This document shows, in pieces, positions 1-7,404 of a stretch of 8,360 nt of DNA. The notes beneath the pieces are model-generated. The model had not been told where the DNA came from. It did not search any database and saw only the letters and a list, made by a program, of their open reading frames with translations. The number at the start of each line of letters is the position of its first letter. The stretch's first letter is position 1. The translations under genes were made by a program, and so were the position numbers. The stretch comes from an uncultured Planctomycetaceae bacterium (GTDB taxonomy: Bacteria; Planctomycetota; Planctomycetia; Planctomycetales; Planctomycetaceae): contig CAIUHT010000645.1 of NCBI GenBank assembly GCA_903898975.1, positions 1 to 8,360 on the forward strand, in the 5' to 3' direction.

Positions 1-1272
1 ACTCCGCTGGCCCTGGTGCTGCGGCATGACTTGAATGAGCGGTACCTCATCGGTCGCTTAAAGGTACAGGTGGCGGTTCAACCAGTCGCCGAACCCCCGC
101 CACTTCCCACGGCGGAACTCGATCAACTTCGCCAGCGCATTGCCCAGGCCGAGACGCGACTCCCCGGCCGTGGCCAACCGGCCCGCCAGATGGTGCTTCG
201 CGATCTCCCCCAGCCGGTTCCCACACACCCGCTTCCCCGGGGGGACTTCCTCAACCCCGACAAATCGGCCGGCCCGCTCGAACCGGGGGTGCCGGGGTGC
301 CTCGAAGGGCCTCCGTCTCGCCCGCTGCGCACTCGCCTCGACCTCGCCGACTGGTTGACCGACCCACGCCATCCATTGACCGCGCGGGTCATGGTGAACC
401 GGGCCTGGATGCGGCTGTTTGGCACTGGCCTGGTGGAGACCGAAAACGACTTTGGCTTCCAGGGGACCGCCCCCAGCCATCCCGAGCTGCTCGACTGGCT
501 CGCCATCACCCTCGTCGAACGGCAGTGGTCGCTCAAGCAACTGCTGCGCGAGATTGTCTGCTCAGCCACCTATCGTCAGTCGAGCGACTGGCGGGCCGAC
601 CTGGCCGAGGCCGACCCGGGCAACCGCTGGTTGGGTCGACAGAGCCGGCTGCGGGTCGAAGCCGAGGTGGTCCGCGACCTGGCGCTGTCGGCCAGTGGAG
701 CGTTGGTGCACCGACTGGGAGGGCCCAGTGTGCATCCGCCGCAGCCCGACGGAGTGTACGCCTTCACGCAGGCGGTGAAGAGTTGGCCCGAAGAAGCGGG
801 AGCCAACCGCTTTCGCCGCACGCTCTACACTCAACTCTACCGCAGCGCGCCCCATCCACTCTTTCAAACCTTCGACGCCCCCGACTTCAGCAATGTCTGC
901 ACGCGCCGGACCCGCTCAAACACGCCGCTACAGGCGCTGGTCCTGGCGAATGACAAGGTCTTCTTCGAACTGGCCCGCCACCTGGCGGGTCGCCTCTTAA
1001 GCGAAACTTCTGCTGGAGCGCCGCTCGAACAGCGGATCGAGCACCTGCACCGCCTGGCGTTGACCCGGTCCGCCTCCGACGCCGAGCGGGAGCAGCTGGT
1101 GGCGTTCTGGCAGCGGTCGGCCGAGCGAGCGCGACGTGCCGAGGTGCAGGACCGCCTGGGCGAACTGGCGCCACTGGGGGCCCCACCGGGCGGAGACACC
1201 GCCGAGGGGGCTGCCTGGACCAGCCTCGCCCGCGTGCTGCTGAACACCGACGAATTTGTGACCCGCGAGTGA
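1..1272 (+). CDS. DUF1553 (PSD1-type) domain protein, 5'-truncated by window edge
   Basis: The frame is open from base 1, so the gene starts outside the window and 423 C-terminal residues are visible. Near the left edge, IGRLKVQV resembles the end of the beta-rich segment that usually precedes DUF1553. The DUF1553 signature follows: DPRHPLTARVMVNR (from visible residue 121), then SHPELLDWLA (from about 159), a WSLKQLLREIVCSATYRQSS stretch, and FDAPD (from 291) leading into SNTPLQALVLAND (from 306). Full-length relatives carry DUF1549 and often a haem-binding cytochrome-like domain (PSCyt1) at the N-terminus; those parts would lie off the left edge. The biochemical function of the family is not established; it is usually exported and very abundant in planctomycetes. 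The stop codon overlaps or abuts the next gene, so the two are probably co-translated. Family assignment is secure; function is unknown. Confidence 0.93.
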   Translation, partial: TPLALVLRHDLNERYLIGRLKVQVAVQPVAEPPPLPTAELDQLRQRIAQAETRLPGRGQPARQMVLRDLPQPVPTHPLPRGDFLNPDKSAGPLEPGVPGCLEGPPSRPLRTRLDLADWLTDPRHPLTARVMVNRAWMRLFGTGLVETENDFGFQGTAPSHPELLDWLAITLVERQWSLKQLLREIVCSATYRQSSDWRADLAEADPGNRWLGRQSRLRVEAEVVRDLALSASGALVHRLGGPSVHPPQPDGVYAFTQAVKSWPEEAGANRFRRTLYTQLYRSAPHPLFQTFDAPDFSNVCTRRTRSNTPLQALVLANDKVFFELARHLAGRLLSETSAGAPLEQRIEHLHRLALTRSASDAEREQLVAFWQRSAERARRAEVQDRLGELAPLGAPPGGDTAEGAAWTSLARVLLNTDEFVTRE

Positions 1273-1274
1273 AC

Positions 1275-2786
1275 ATGTCGACGAACTCTGCACAGCCCGG
1301 GACACCGCACGTTGAGCCAGCGCGGGGAACAACCCGCCGAGAGTGCCTGCGCCACGCCGCTGCTGGGCTGGGCTCGCTGGCGCTGGCCCCGCTCTTCCTG
1401 GGTCCACTCTCCTTGGGGCCGCTGGCCCTGGCCCAGCTTGCCGGGGGGGTTGAGGCAGCCGCGGCAACGGGACCGGGTCGCGAGTCCGCGACTCAACCGC
1501 GGTCGCCCCATGCTCCGCCCCGGGTCCGGAATGTCATCTATCTGTTCATGGCTGGCGGGCCCAGTCAACTCGAGTTGTTTGGCGACAAGCCCGCGCTGCG
1601 GGAGTACGACGGGCAATCGCCTCCCGACAGCCTGACCGAGGGCCGGCGGTTCGCCTTCCTCAAACCCGATGCCAAGCTGCTGGGTACCCGGCGGAAATTC
1701 GCCCGCCACGGCAACTGCGGGATGGAGTTGAGCGACTTGCTCCCCCATCACCAGCGGGTGGTCGACAAGCTCTGCTGGCTCCGCGGCGTCCGGACCGATG
1801 TCTTCAATCACGGCCCCGCCAAGCTGTTCATGAACAGCGGCTTCCAGGCCCCGGGGCGTCCCAGCCTGGGCTCCTGGGTCAGCTGGGGGTTGGGCAGCGA
1901 GTCGCAGGAACTTCCCGCGTTCGTGGTGTTGCAGTCGGGACCGCGCGGCCCTCGCGGTGGCAACACGCTCTGGTCCAGTGGGTTCCTCCCCTCAACGCAC
2001 CAGGGGGTCCCCCTTCGAGGGGCTGGCAGCCCCATTCTCGATCTGGCCAACCCCCCGGGCATCAGTGCCGCGGACCAGGCCGACTTTATCGACGCCGTCA
2101 CGGCACTCAACCGCCAGCGGGCCACCACGGTGGGCGATCCTGAAATCCAGACCCGGATCGCCGCCTACGAGACCGCCTTCCGCATGCAGACCAGTGCTCC
2201 CGACCTGGTCAACCTGCAGTCCGAAACCGCCGAGACACTGGCTCTCTACGGGGCCGATCCCGCCCAGCCGTCGTTCGCCCGCAATTGCCTGCTGGCCCGG
2301 CGACTGGTCGAGCGAGGCACGCGATTTATCCAGCTTTACCACACCGACTGGGACCACCATGGCGGCACCGGGGCCGACCTCGAAAAATCGCTGGAGCAGG
2401 TCTGCCGCGAAGTGGACCAGGCCTCTGCCGCGCTGGTGCTCGACCTCGAACGGCGGGGCCTGCTCGACGAGACGCTGGTCATCTGGGGGGGCGAATTCGG
2501 CCGGACCCCGATGGGTGAACAGCGGGAGACTCTCGGCCGCGATCATCACATCGACGCCTTCACTCTCTGGCTCGCCGGCGGGGGCACCCGGGCCGGGCAC
2601 ATCCATGGCCGCACCGACGATCTCGGCTTTCGCGTGGTCGAGGGGGAGGTCCATGTGCACGACCTGCACGCGACCGTGCTCCACCTGCTGGGCTTCGACC
2701 ACCGCCGACTGACCTTTCGCTTCCAGGGCCGCGACTTCCGCCTGACCGACATCCGCGGCGAACTCGTCCGCGAAATCCTCGCGTGA
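1275..2786 (+). CDS. DUF1501 domain protein with Tat signal
   Basis: A 503-residue protein of the DUF1501 family, which is distantly related to the alkaline phosphatase/sulfatase fold. The N-terminus has a twin-arginine motif, TTRRECLR (R21-R22), followed by a leucine/alanine-rich hydrophobic stretch, so export of the folded protein by the Tat system is likely. Family landmarks are IYLFMAGGPSQLELF after the signal region, DWDHHGG (D358-G364), WGGEFGRTP (W404-P412), GRDHH (to H425) and VHDLHATVLHLLG (H462 onward). The conserved Asp and His residues look like a metal site, but no reaction is established for the family. Start: ATG at 1275 is used, three bases after the upstream stop; GTG at 1269 would give a 4-base GTGA overlap with that stop and adds only two residues. 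Neither has a clear Shine-Dalgarno site, which fits coupling to the DUF1553 gene. The length is normal and no frameshift is seen. Confidence 0.93.
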   Translation: MSTNSAQPGTPHVEPARGTTRRECLRHAAAGLGSLALAPLFLGPLSLGPLALAQLAGGVEAAAATGPGRESATQPRSPHAPPRVRNVIYLFMAGGPSQLELFGDKPALREYDGQSPPDSLTEGRRFAFLKPDAKLLGTRRKFARHGNCGMELSDLLPHHQRVVDKLCWLRGVRTDVFNHGPAKLFMNSGFQAPGRPSLGSWVSWGLGSESQELPAFVVLQSGPRGPRGGNTLWSSGFLPSTHQGVPLRGAGSPILDLANPPGISAADQADFIDAVTALNRQRATTVGDPEIQTRIAAYETAFRMQTSAPDLVNLQSETAETLALYGADPAQPSFARNCLLARRLVERGTRFIQLYHTDWDHHGGTGADLEKSLEQVCREVDQASAALVLDLERRGLLDETLVIWGGEFGRTPMGEQRETLGRDHHIDAFTLWLAGGGTRAGHIHGRTDDLGFRVVEGEVHVHDLHATVLHLLGFDHRRLTFRFQGRDFRLTDIRGELVREILA

Positions 2787-3008
2787 CCCTGTTTCCAAAT
2801 CTTTTCGAGAAGCCACTCCAGCTCTCTTTGACAGCGTTCTTCCAGTTTCCACAGACGGCTGACACCGGGCCACGTTTCTGGCTGCGTCCAGGCCCCCGAA
2901 GGGCGCGGCGGGGCGATCGCTAAAAAAAGGTTCGTTCCATCCCGCATCGTGGGTGGTCGGGACTAAGATTTCTGCTCTTGTCCCTCCTTCACCAGCCCTG
3001 TACGCCCC

Positions 3009-4298
3009 ATGACCCACACTGTTCCTCCGCTGCGGCATGTCATCTTGTGCCCGGTGGGCAGTGCGGGCGATGTGCACCCGCTGTTGGGCCTGGGACGCGT
3101 CTTGCGACAACGCGGCGTGCGGGTCACGTTTGCGACCGCGGGCTACTTCCGCCGACAGGCCGAGGAGGAAGGCTTTGAATTCCTCGACACCCTCCCCGCC
3201 GCTGATTTCAAGGCGATGGTCAGCGACCCCCGCATCTGGCAGCCCCGTCATGCTGTGAGGCTGGTGATGTCGCAGGGAGTCCGCCCCATCCTCGAGCCAC
3301 TGTATCGGCTGATCGAGCGGCACCATGTTCCCGGGCAAACGCTGCTGGTGGGAACCAGCCTCGCCATTCCGGCCCGGGTCGCTCAGGAGAAACTCGGAAT
3401 TCCCCTGGTGACCGTGCACCTGGCCCCCAGCCTGTTCCGCAGCAACCACGAGGGGCCACGCCTGCAACCCGCACTCGTGCATGTGGGACCGGGCTGGTTC
3501 CGCCGGGCCCAGTGGTGGTTTGCCGACCGATTCCTGGTCGATCCCGCCATCACTCCCTGGCTCAACGACTTTCGCCGGTCCCTGGGCCTGCCCCCTGTCT
3601 CGCGGGTGATGGCGGAATGGTGGAACTCCCCGCTCCGCATCCTGGGCCTGTTCCCGACCTGGTTCTTTCCCCCGCAGCCCGACTGGCCCAGCCAACTGCG
3701 ACTGACAGGATTCCCGCTCTACAGCGAAGAGGGGGTGACGCCCCCCTCGGCTGAAGTCGCAGAATTCCTCGGCTCGGGCAGTCCGCCCATCGTGTTCACC
3801 CCGGGTTCGGCGAACGTGTTTGGTGCCGAGTTTTTTGCGGCGGCCGCCGATGCCTGTCAGCGGTTGGGTCGTCGGGGCCTGCTCCTCACGCGGTTTCCCG
3901 AGCAGATTCCCGCCCACCTGCCCGCCACGGTGCGGCACTTCGATTTTGTTCCCTTCGGCTGGCTCATTCCCCGTGCTGCCGCGCTGGTGCACCATGGCGG
4001 CGTGGGGACGATGTCGCAGGCGCTCGCGGCGGGAGTCCCGCAGGTCATCATGCCGCTGGCCTTTGACCAGCACGACAACGCCCACCGCTGCGAAAAACTG
4101 GGCGTGTCACGAACCTTGCCGCCTTCGCAGTTTCGGGGGCCGGCTCTCGCCGGTCTGCTGGGCGAACTGCTCGGCAATTCGCAGGTGGCTGCAAACTGCC
4201 AGGAGGCGGCGCGGCAACTGGCGGGACAGGACGGACTCTCTGCCGCCTGCGATGAACTCGAGCAGGCCTGGGCCGAGCATCATCGACAGACCACCTGA
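3009..4298 (+). CDS. GT1-type glycosyltransferase (UGT/MGT-like)
   Basis: A 429-residue GT-B fold glycosyltransferase predicted to move a sugar from an NDP-sugar to a small or lipid acceptor in the cytoplasm. The N-terminal domain begins RHVILCPVGSAGDVHPLLGL (G17-D21-H23-P24), the glycine-rich loop and GDVHP motif typical of this group. The C-terminal donor-binding domain starts near TPGSA (264-268) and contains HHGGVGTMSQALAAGVPQV (H328 onward) and FDQHDNA (D353-A358), the UGT-type signature whose H, GG and D/Q residues contact the nucleotide sugar. The layout resembles RhlB/YjiC/OleD-like enzymes, but donor and acceptor cannot be told from sequence. No signal peptide or membrane segment is obvious. 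ATG 3009 is chosen because the conserved domain begins within ten residues of it; no Shine-Dalgarno site precedes it. It is separated from the DUF1501 gene by 222 bp, so separate transcription is possible. Confidence 0.92.
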   Translation: MTHTVPPLRHVILCPVGSAGDVHPLLGLGRVLRQRGVRVTFATAGYFRRQAEEEGFEFLDTLPAADFKAMVSDPRIWQPRHAVRLVMSQGVRPILEPLYRLIERHHVPGQTLLVGTSLAIPARVAQEKLGIPLVTVHLAPSLFRSNHEGPRLQPALVHVGPGWFRRAQWWFADRFLVDPAITPWLNDFRRSLGLPPVSRVMAEWWNSPLRILGLFPTWFFPPQPDWPSQLRLTGFPLYSEEGVTPPSAEVAEFLGSGSPPIVFTPGSANVFGAEFFAAAADACQRLGRRGLLLTRFPEQIPAHLPATVRHFDFVPFGWLIPRAAALVHHGGVGTMSQALAAGVPQVIMPLAFDQHDNAHRCEKLGVSRTLPPSQFRGPALAGLLGELLGNSQVAANCQEAARQLAGQDGLSAACDELEQAWAEHHRQTT

Positions 4299-4630
4299 CA
4301 AACGAGCGATCGTAATGCGACCTGTCCGTCGCGCGGGTTACCAATTCGGTTGTGAACGCGTTTATTGCCACCTCAGCACGCGCGCAGTGTGAAACGTCGC
4401 GCGACATGACAGCGTCTCTCCCAAGACGAGGCCCCAGAGACCTGCCAAGATTTCCCGCAGCGCTTTGCCCGCAACGCGGTCTCCCAGCACTTTTCCGCAA
4501 AATCAGGAATCCTCTGGTTCGCGACGGGTGACGTCCCTGTGGTTTCTTGTTATTCCTAACCATCGCGTGGGCCGAGTTCTGTCTCAAAGTCACCAGCGGC
4601 AACAGCCGCTCTTTGCGGAGGAGAAACTCC
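4299..4630 (+). other. Non-coding leader upstream of the sulfatase
   Basis: This 332-bp stretch between the glycosyltransferase stop and the sulfatase start shows no open frame with recognisable protein character. It is less GC-rich than the flanking genes in places, for example around 4548-4562. The promoter of the sulfatase gene probably lies here, but I could not pick a -35/-10 pair with confidence. I also see no convincing terminator hairpin for the glycosyltransferase. Its only clear element is the Shine-Dalgarno site at its 3' end. Confidence 0.5.
4617..4623 (+). promoter_or_regulatory. Shine-Dalgarno site of the sulfatase gene
   Basis: GGAGGAG lies 7 bases before ATG 4631, a near-ideal ribosome-binding site. 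It decides the start: the frame is open further upstream to about 4547, but the extra residues have no homology character, whereas ATG 4631 directly begins a signal peptide. Confidence 0.85.
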
Positions 4631-7015
4631 ATGCGTACGCGAACGACCCTGGCCGTGCTGGCACTGGCGGCCGGCACCATGCTTGGCTGGCTTTCAGCCT
4701 CTGGTCGATTGACCACAGCGTACGCCGAGGAACGGGCCCCCGAGCAAACCGCCCCGAGAGGGACCGTCCTGCCCCTCCCGCCCCCCGCGTTCAAGGGAAC
4801 CATCGATCTGCGGGCCAAGAACTCGAAGTCCGACTTCCCGCAGCCTCTCAAGGCCCCGGCCGGCGCGCCGAATATCCTGCTCGTGCTGCTCGACGACGTC
4901 GGCTTTGGTGCGACCAGTACCTTCGGCGGCCCGTGCCAGACACCGACGTTCACCCGGCTGGCCGAGAATGGGTTGCGGTACAACCGGTTCCACACCACGG
5001 CTCTCTGCAGCCCCACCCGGGCCGCGCTCATCACCGGTCGCAACCACCATTCGGTCCATACGGCGACCATCATGGAAAGTGCCACCGGGTTTCCCGGCTA
5101 CGATTCGGTGATGCAGAAAGACACGGCTACCGTCGCCGAGGTGCTGAAGCAGTCGGGGTATGGGACGGCGTGGTTCGGCAAGAACCACAACGTTCCCGAC
5201 TGGCAAAGCAGCCAGGCGGGGCCCTTCGATCTCTGGCCCACCGGCCTCGGGTTCGACCACTTCTATGGGTTCATTGGTGGCGACACCAGCCAGTGGCGGC
5301 CCGCGGTGACTGAGGGGACCAAGCCCATCGACCCCTACCTCGGCAACCCCGATTACAACTTCGACTACGACCTCGCCGACAAGGCGTCCAAGTGGATCCG
5401 CATGCAGAAGACGGTCGCACCCGACAAACCGTTCTTCTGCTATTACGCGCCCGGTGCCACGCATGCCCCGCACCATCCCAAGCGGGAGTGGGTCGAGAAG
5501 TACAAGGGTCAGTTCGATCGTGGCTGGGACAAGGTTCGTGAAGAAACCCTGGCCCGGCAAAAAAAACTGGGGGTCGTTCCCGCCGACACGAAACTTTCCC
5601 CCCGCGCCCCCGGCGTGCAGGCCTGGAACGAATGCTCGCCCGAGGAACAGCAGGTTTACGCCCGGTTCATGGAGGTCTATGCAGGCTTCCTTGAGCAGAC
5701 CGACTACAACGTCGGCCGTGTCCTCAAGACAATCGAAGACCTGGGCCAGCTCGACAACACGCTCGTGATCTACATCGCCGGTGATAACGGGGCGAGCGCC
5801 GAGGGGAGCCTGCAGGGGCTGCTCAACGAGATGACCTTCTTCAACGGGGTCCGCGAAGACCTGAAAGAGGTGCTGAAGCGGAAGGACGACATCGGCACCT
5901 GGAAGGCGTACAACCACTACCCGGTCGGCTGGGCGAACGCGATGTGCACGCCGTTTCAGTGGACCAAGCAGGTCGCCAGTCACTACGGCGGCACCCGGAA
6001 CGGCCTCGTCATTTCGTGGCCGAAGGGGATCCCGGCCCGGAATGAACTCCGGCAGCAGTGGCACCATTGCATCGACATTGTCCCGACCATCTACGACATC
6101 CTCGACCTACCGCAGCCAACTTCGGTGAATGGCGTCGCGCAGAAGCCCATCGAGGGGCTGAGCATGAAATACTCGTTCGCCGACCCTCAGGCCGCCGGTG
6201 TCCGCCAGGCGCAGTACTTCGAGATGGCGGGCAACCAGGGCATCTATCACGAGGGCTGGACCGCCTGCACCAGGCCGATTGTTCCCCCCTGGAGCCCCAA
6301 TGCCACCGACGCGGACGTGATCACAGGCTACCAGTGGGAACTCTACGCTCCCACCGATTTCGCGCAGACCGACAACCTGGCTGCCAGGATGCCCGACAAG
6401 CTGGTCGAAATGCGGCTGCGGTTCTACACCGAGGCAGCCAGGTACAACGTGTTGCCGCTGGACAACAGCAAGATCGCCCGGCTCGACCCAGCCATCCGCC
6501 CCAGTCTCACGCGCGGACGGAACTCATTCACGTTCTACGAGGGCCAGAACCGGATCCCGGAGGGGGCCTGCCCCGACATCAAGAACAAGTCGTGGTCGGT
6601 CACCGCCGACGTCGAGGTCCAGGAGGGGACCAGCGGGGTCATCGTCACCCAGGGAGGCTTGTTCAGCGGTTGGGCACTGTACCTCGAGAATGGCAAGCCG
6701 GTGTTCCATTCGAATTTCTGCGACGTAGCCCACTACGAGGTCTCGGGGAAGACCGCGCTCACCCCGGGAAAACACACCATCCGCGTTGATTTTGCCTACG
6801 ACGGTGGGGGAGTTGGTCGCGGGGGCGTCGCCAGCCTCACCGTGGACGGCCAGGATGTCGCCCAGGGCCGAATCGAGAAAACCGTCCCCATCCGCATCTC
6901 GCTGGACGAGGGACTCGACGTGGGCGAGGACACCGGCACCCCGGTGAACCTGAACTACGATGTGCCGTTCAAGTTCACCGGCTCAATCGAGAAGGTCACC
7001 ATCGACCTGAAGTGA
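4631..7015 (+). CDS. Exported arylsulfatase (formylglycine sulfatase)
   Basis: A 794-residue sulfatase of the alkaline phosphatase superfamily that should hydrolyse a sulfate ester outside the cytoplasm. The N-terminus has basic residues (R2, R4), a hydrophobic core at about 7-21, and a possible signal peptidase site after A32 (AYA). The catalytic domain starts at NILLVLLDDVGFG (metal ligands D88, D89). CSPTR at 126-130 is the C-type sulfatase signature, whose Cys126 must be converted to formylglycine by a maturation enzyme not encoded here. GKNHN (K184, H186), HAPHH (H278 onward), GDNGASAEG (D385, N386) and WTKQVASHYGG (K446, H451) supply the remaining expected active-site positions. From about residue 630 a beta-rich C-terminal domain follows, including ITQGG-like and DGGGVGRGG segments and ending in PFKFTGSIEKVTIDL. 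This long form is common in planctomycetes and related to Pseudomonas AtsA-type arylsulfatases. The natural substrate is unknown. Confidence 0.95.
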   Translation: MRTRTTLAVLALAAGTMLGWLSASGRLTTAYAEERAPEQTAPRGTVLPLPPPAFKGTIDLRAKNSKSDFPQPLKAPAGAPNILLVLLDDVGFGATSTFGGPCQTPTFTRLAENGLRYNRFHTTALCSPTRAALITGRNHHSVHTATIMESATGFPGYDSVMQKDTATVAEVLKQSGYGTAWFGKNHNVPDWQSSQAGPFDLWPTGLGFDHFYGFIGGDTSQWRPAVTEGTKPIDPYLGNPDYNFDYDLADKASKWIRMQKTVAPDKPFFCYYAPGATHAPHHPKREWVEKYKGQFDRGWDKVREETLARQKKLGVVPADTKLSPRAPGVQAWNECSPEEQQVYARFMEVYAGFLEQTDYNVGRVLKTIEDLGQLDNTLVIYIAGDNGASAEGSLQGLLNEMTFFNGVREDLKEVLKRKDDIGTWKAYNHYPVGWANAMCTPFQWTKQVASHYGGTRNGLVISWPKGIPARNELRQQWHHCIDIVPTIYDILDLPQPTSVNGVAQKPIEGLSMKYSFADPQAAGVRQAQYFEMAGNQGIYHEGWTACTRPIVPPWSPNATDADVITGYQWELYAPTDFAQTDNLAARMPDKLVEMRLRFYTEAARYNVLPLDNSKIARLDPAIRPSLTRGRNSFTFYEGQNRIPEGACPDIKNKSWSVTADVEVQEGTSGVIVTQGGLFSGWALYLENGKPVFHSNFCDVAHYEVSGKTALTPGKHTIRVDFAYDGGGVGRGGVASLTVDGQDVAQGRIEKTVPIRISLDEGLDVGEDTGTPVNLNYDVPFKFTGSIEKVTIDLK

Positions 7016-7038
7016 CGTCGCCGCGGCTCTTGGTCAAC

Positions 7039-7071
7039 TCGCCTGTCCCATAAACAAAGTGGGACAGGCGA
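7039..7071. terminator. Hairpin H1, candidate sulfatase terminator
   Basis: A perfect 12-bp inverted repeat with arms TCGCCTGTCCCA (7039-7050) and TGGGACAGGCGA (7060-7071) and a 9-base A-rich loop. It starts 24 bases after the sulfatase stop, a usual distance for a transcription terminator. There is no T-tract on either side, so a classical intrinsic terminator is not proven; it could act as an RNA 3'-end stabiliser or be one member of the hairpin series that follows. Confidence 0.5.
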
Positions 7072-7090
7072 CAGGAGCCATGATAAGCCG

Positions 7091-7107
7091 ACAGGTTTTC
7101 GACCTGT
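7091..7107. repeat. Hairpin H2
   Basis: Inverted repeat ACAGGT / ACCTGT (7091-7096 and 7102-7107), 6 bp perfect, 5-base loop TTTCG. The word GACAGG just at its left edge (7090-7095) also occurs at 7063-7068 and 7070-7075, linking it loosely to H1. Taken alone it is weak; its significance is its place in a run of six stems. Confidence 0.45.
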
Positions 7108-7116
7108 GAGGGGAAT

Positions 7117-7145
7117 CTGGGCAGCCAAACCAGGCAGCTGCCCAG
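7117..7145. repeat. Hairpin H3
   Basis: Perfect 9-bp inverted repeat CTGGGCAGC / GCTGCCCAG (7117-7125 and 7137-7145) around an 11-base loop. No T-tract follows on either strand. Confidence 0.55.
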
Positions 7146-7155
7146 TGATCGCGCC

Positions 7156-7180
7156 CTGGTGGGATCTGCGATCCCGCCAG
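7156..7180. repeat. Hairpin H4
   Basis: Ten-base-pair stem CTGGTGGGAT / ATCCCGCCAG (7156-7165 and 7171-7180), with one position T/G (wobble in one RNA strand) and a 5-base loop CTGCG. Confidence 0.55.
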
Positions 7181-7188
7181 CACGAATT

Positions 7189-7208
7189 TCCCGACGCATC
7201 CGTCGGGA
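7189..7208. repeat. Hairpin H5
   Basis: Perfect 8-bp inverted repeat TCCCGACG / CGTCGGGA (7189-7196 and 7201-7208) around the tetraloop CATC. It stands 8 bases after H4 and 2 bases before H6. Confidence 0.55.
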
Positions 7209-7210
7209 TC

Positions 7211-7260
7211 CCGGTGATCGCCAGCCTCAACCCTCGTCGGTTGGGTGCTGGCGGGACCGG
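7211..7260. repeat. Hairpin H6, long imperfect stem
   Basis: A 50-base imperfect stem-loop. The outer stem is CCGGT (7211-7215) with ACCGG (7256-7260). After a small internal loop, CGCCAGC (7219-7225) pairs with GCTGGCG (7247-7253). After one bulged base, a further two pairs and CAACC (7228-7232) with GGTTG (7239-7243) close a 6-base loop CTCGTC. It is the most extended structure of the series and sits 8 bases before the tandem array. Confidence 0.55.
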
Positions 7261-7268
7261 TCGCGATC

Positions 7269-7404
7269 GTGCCAGGCAACTGTGCCAATCGACCGTGCCA
7301 ATCGACCGTGCCAGTCGACCGTGCCAGTCGACCGTGCCAGTCGACCGTGCCAGTCAACTGTGACAGTCAACTGTGCCAGTCAACTGTGACAGTCAACTGT
7401 GCCA
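7269..7404. repeat. 13-bp tandem repeat (minisatellite), ten full units
   Basis: Ten head-to-tail 13-bp units fill 7269-7398, and the first bases of an eleventh (GTGCCA, plus one more matching base) follow. Unit 1 is the diverged GTGCCAGGCAACT. Units 2-3 are GTGCCAATCGACC, units 4-6 are GTGCCAGTCGACC, and units 7 and 9 are GTGCCAGTCAACT. Units 8 and 10 are GTGACAGTCAACT, so 7-10 form two copies of a 26-bp dimer. The block pattern suggests local duplication by slippage or unequal exchange. There are no spacers, so it is not a CRISPR array. Because 13 is not a multiple of 3, the open frames through it are artefacts of the repeat. The last unit overlaps the 3' end of the HAD gene. Function is unknown. 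Confidence 0.95.

Noticed and set aside
2913..2920. GCGATCGC palindrome (HIP1-like octamer)
   Set aside because: A single copy in GC-rich DNA is expected by chance and has no supporting context.
2787..2947. Possible small minus-strand gene in the spacer between DUF1501 and the glycosyltransferase
   Set aside because: All three minus-strand frames are open here and run on into the DUF1501 gene. One reads somewhat protein-like (RLWKLEERCQRELEWLLEKI), but there is no ribosome-binding site and no recognised family, so it is not called.
2922..2956. Weak hairpin (CCATCC / GGGTGG) beside a run of seven A, a possible minus-strand terminator
   Set aside because: The stem is 6 bp with a wobble, several bases separate it from the A-run, and no minus-strand gene would need it.
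1992..4085. A 697-codon open frame on the minus strand
   Set aside because: It lies opposite the DUF1501 and glycosyltransferase genes, both of which have clear family motifs. Its translation is low-complexity with no recognisable domain, as expected for a shadow frame in GC-rich DNA.
4694..6067. A 457-codon open frame on the minus strand
   Set aside because: It is antisense to the sulfatase catalytic domain. The sense strand carries all catalytic motifs and a strong ribosome-binding site; the antisense product has no family character.
7269..7404. CRISPR array or replication-origin iterons
   Set aside because: Units are contiguous with no spacers. They are GC-rich, unlike AT-rich origin 13-mers, and no cas, dnaA or rep gene is in the window.
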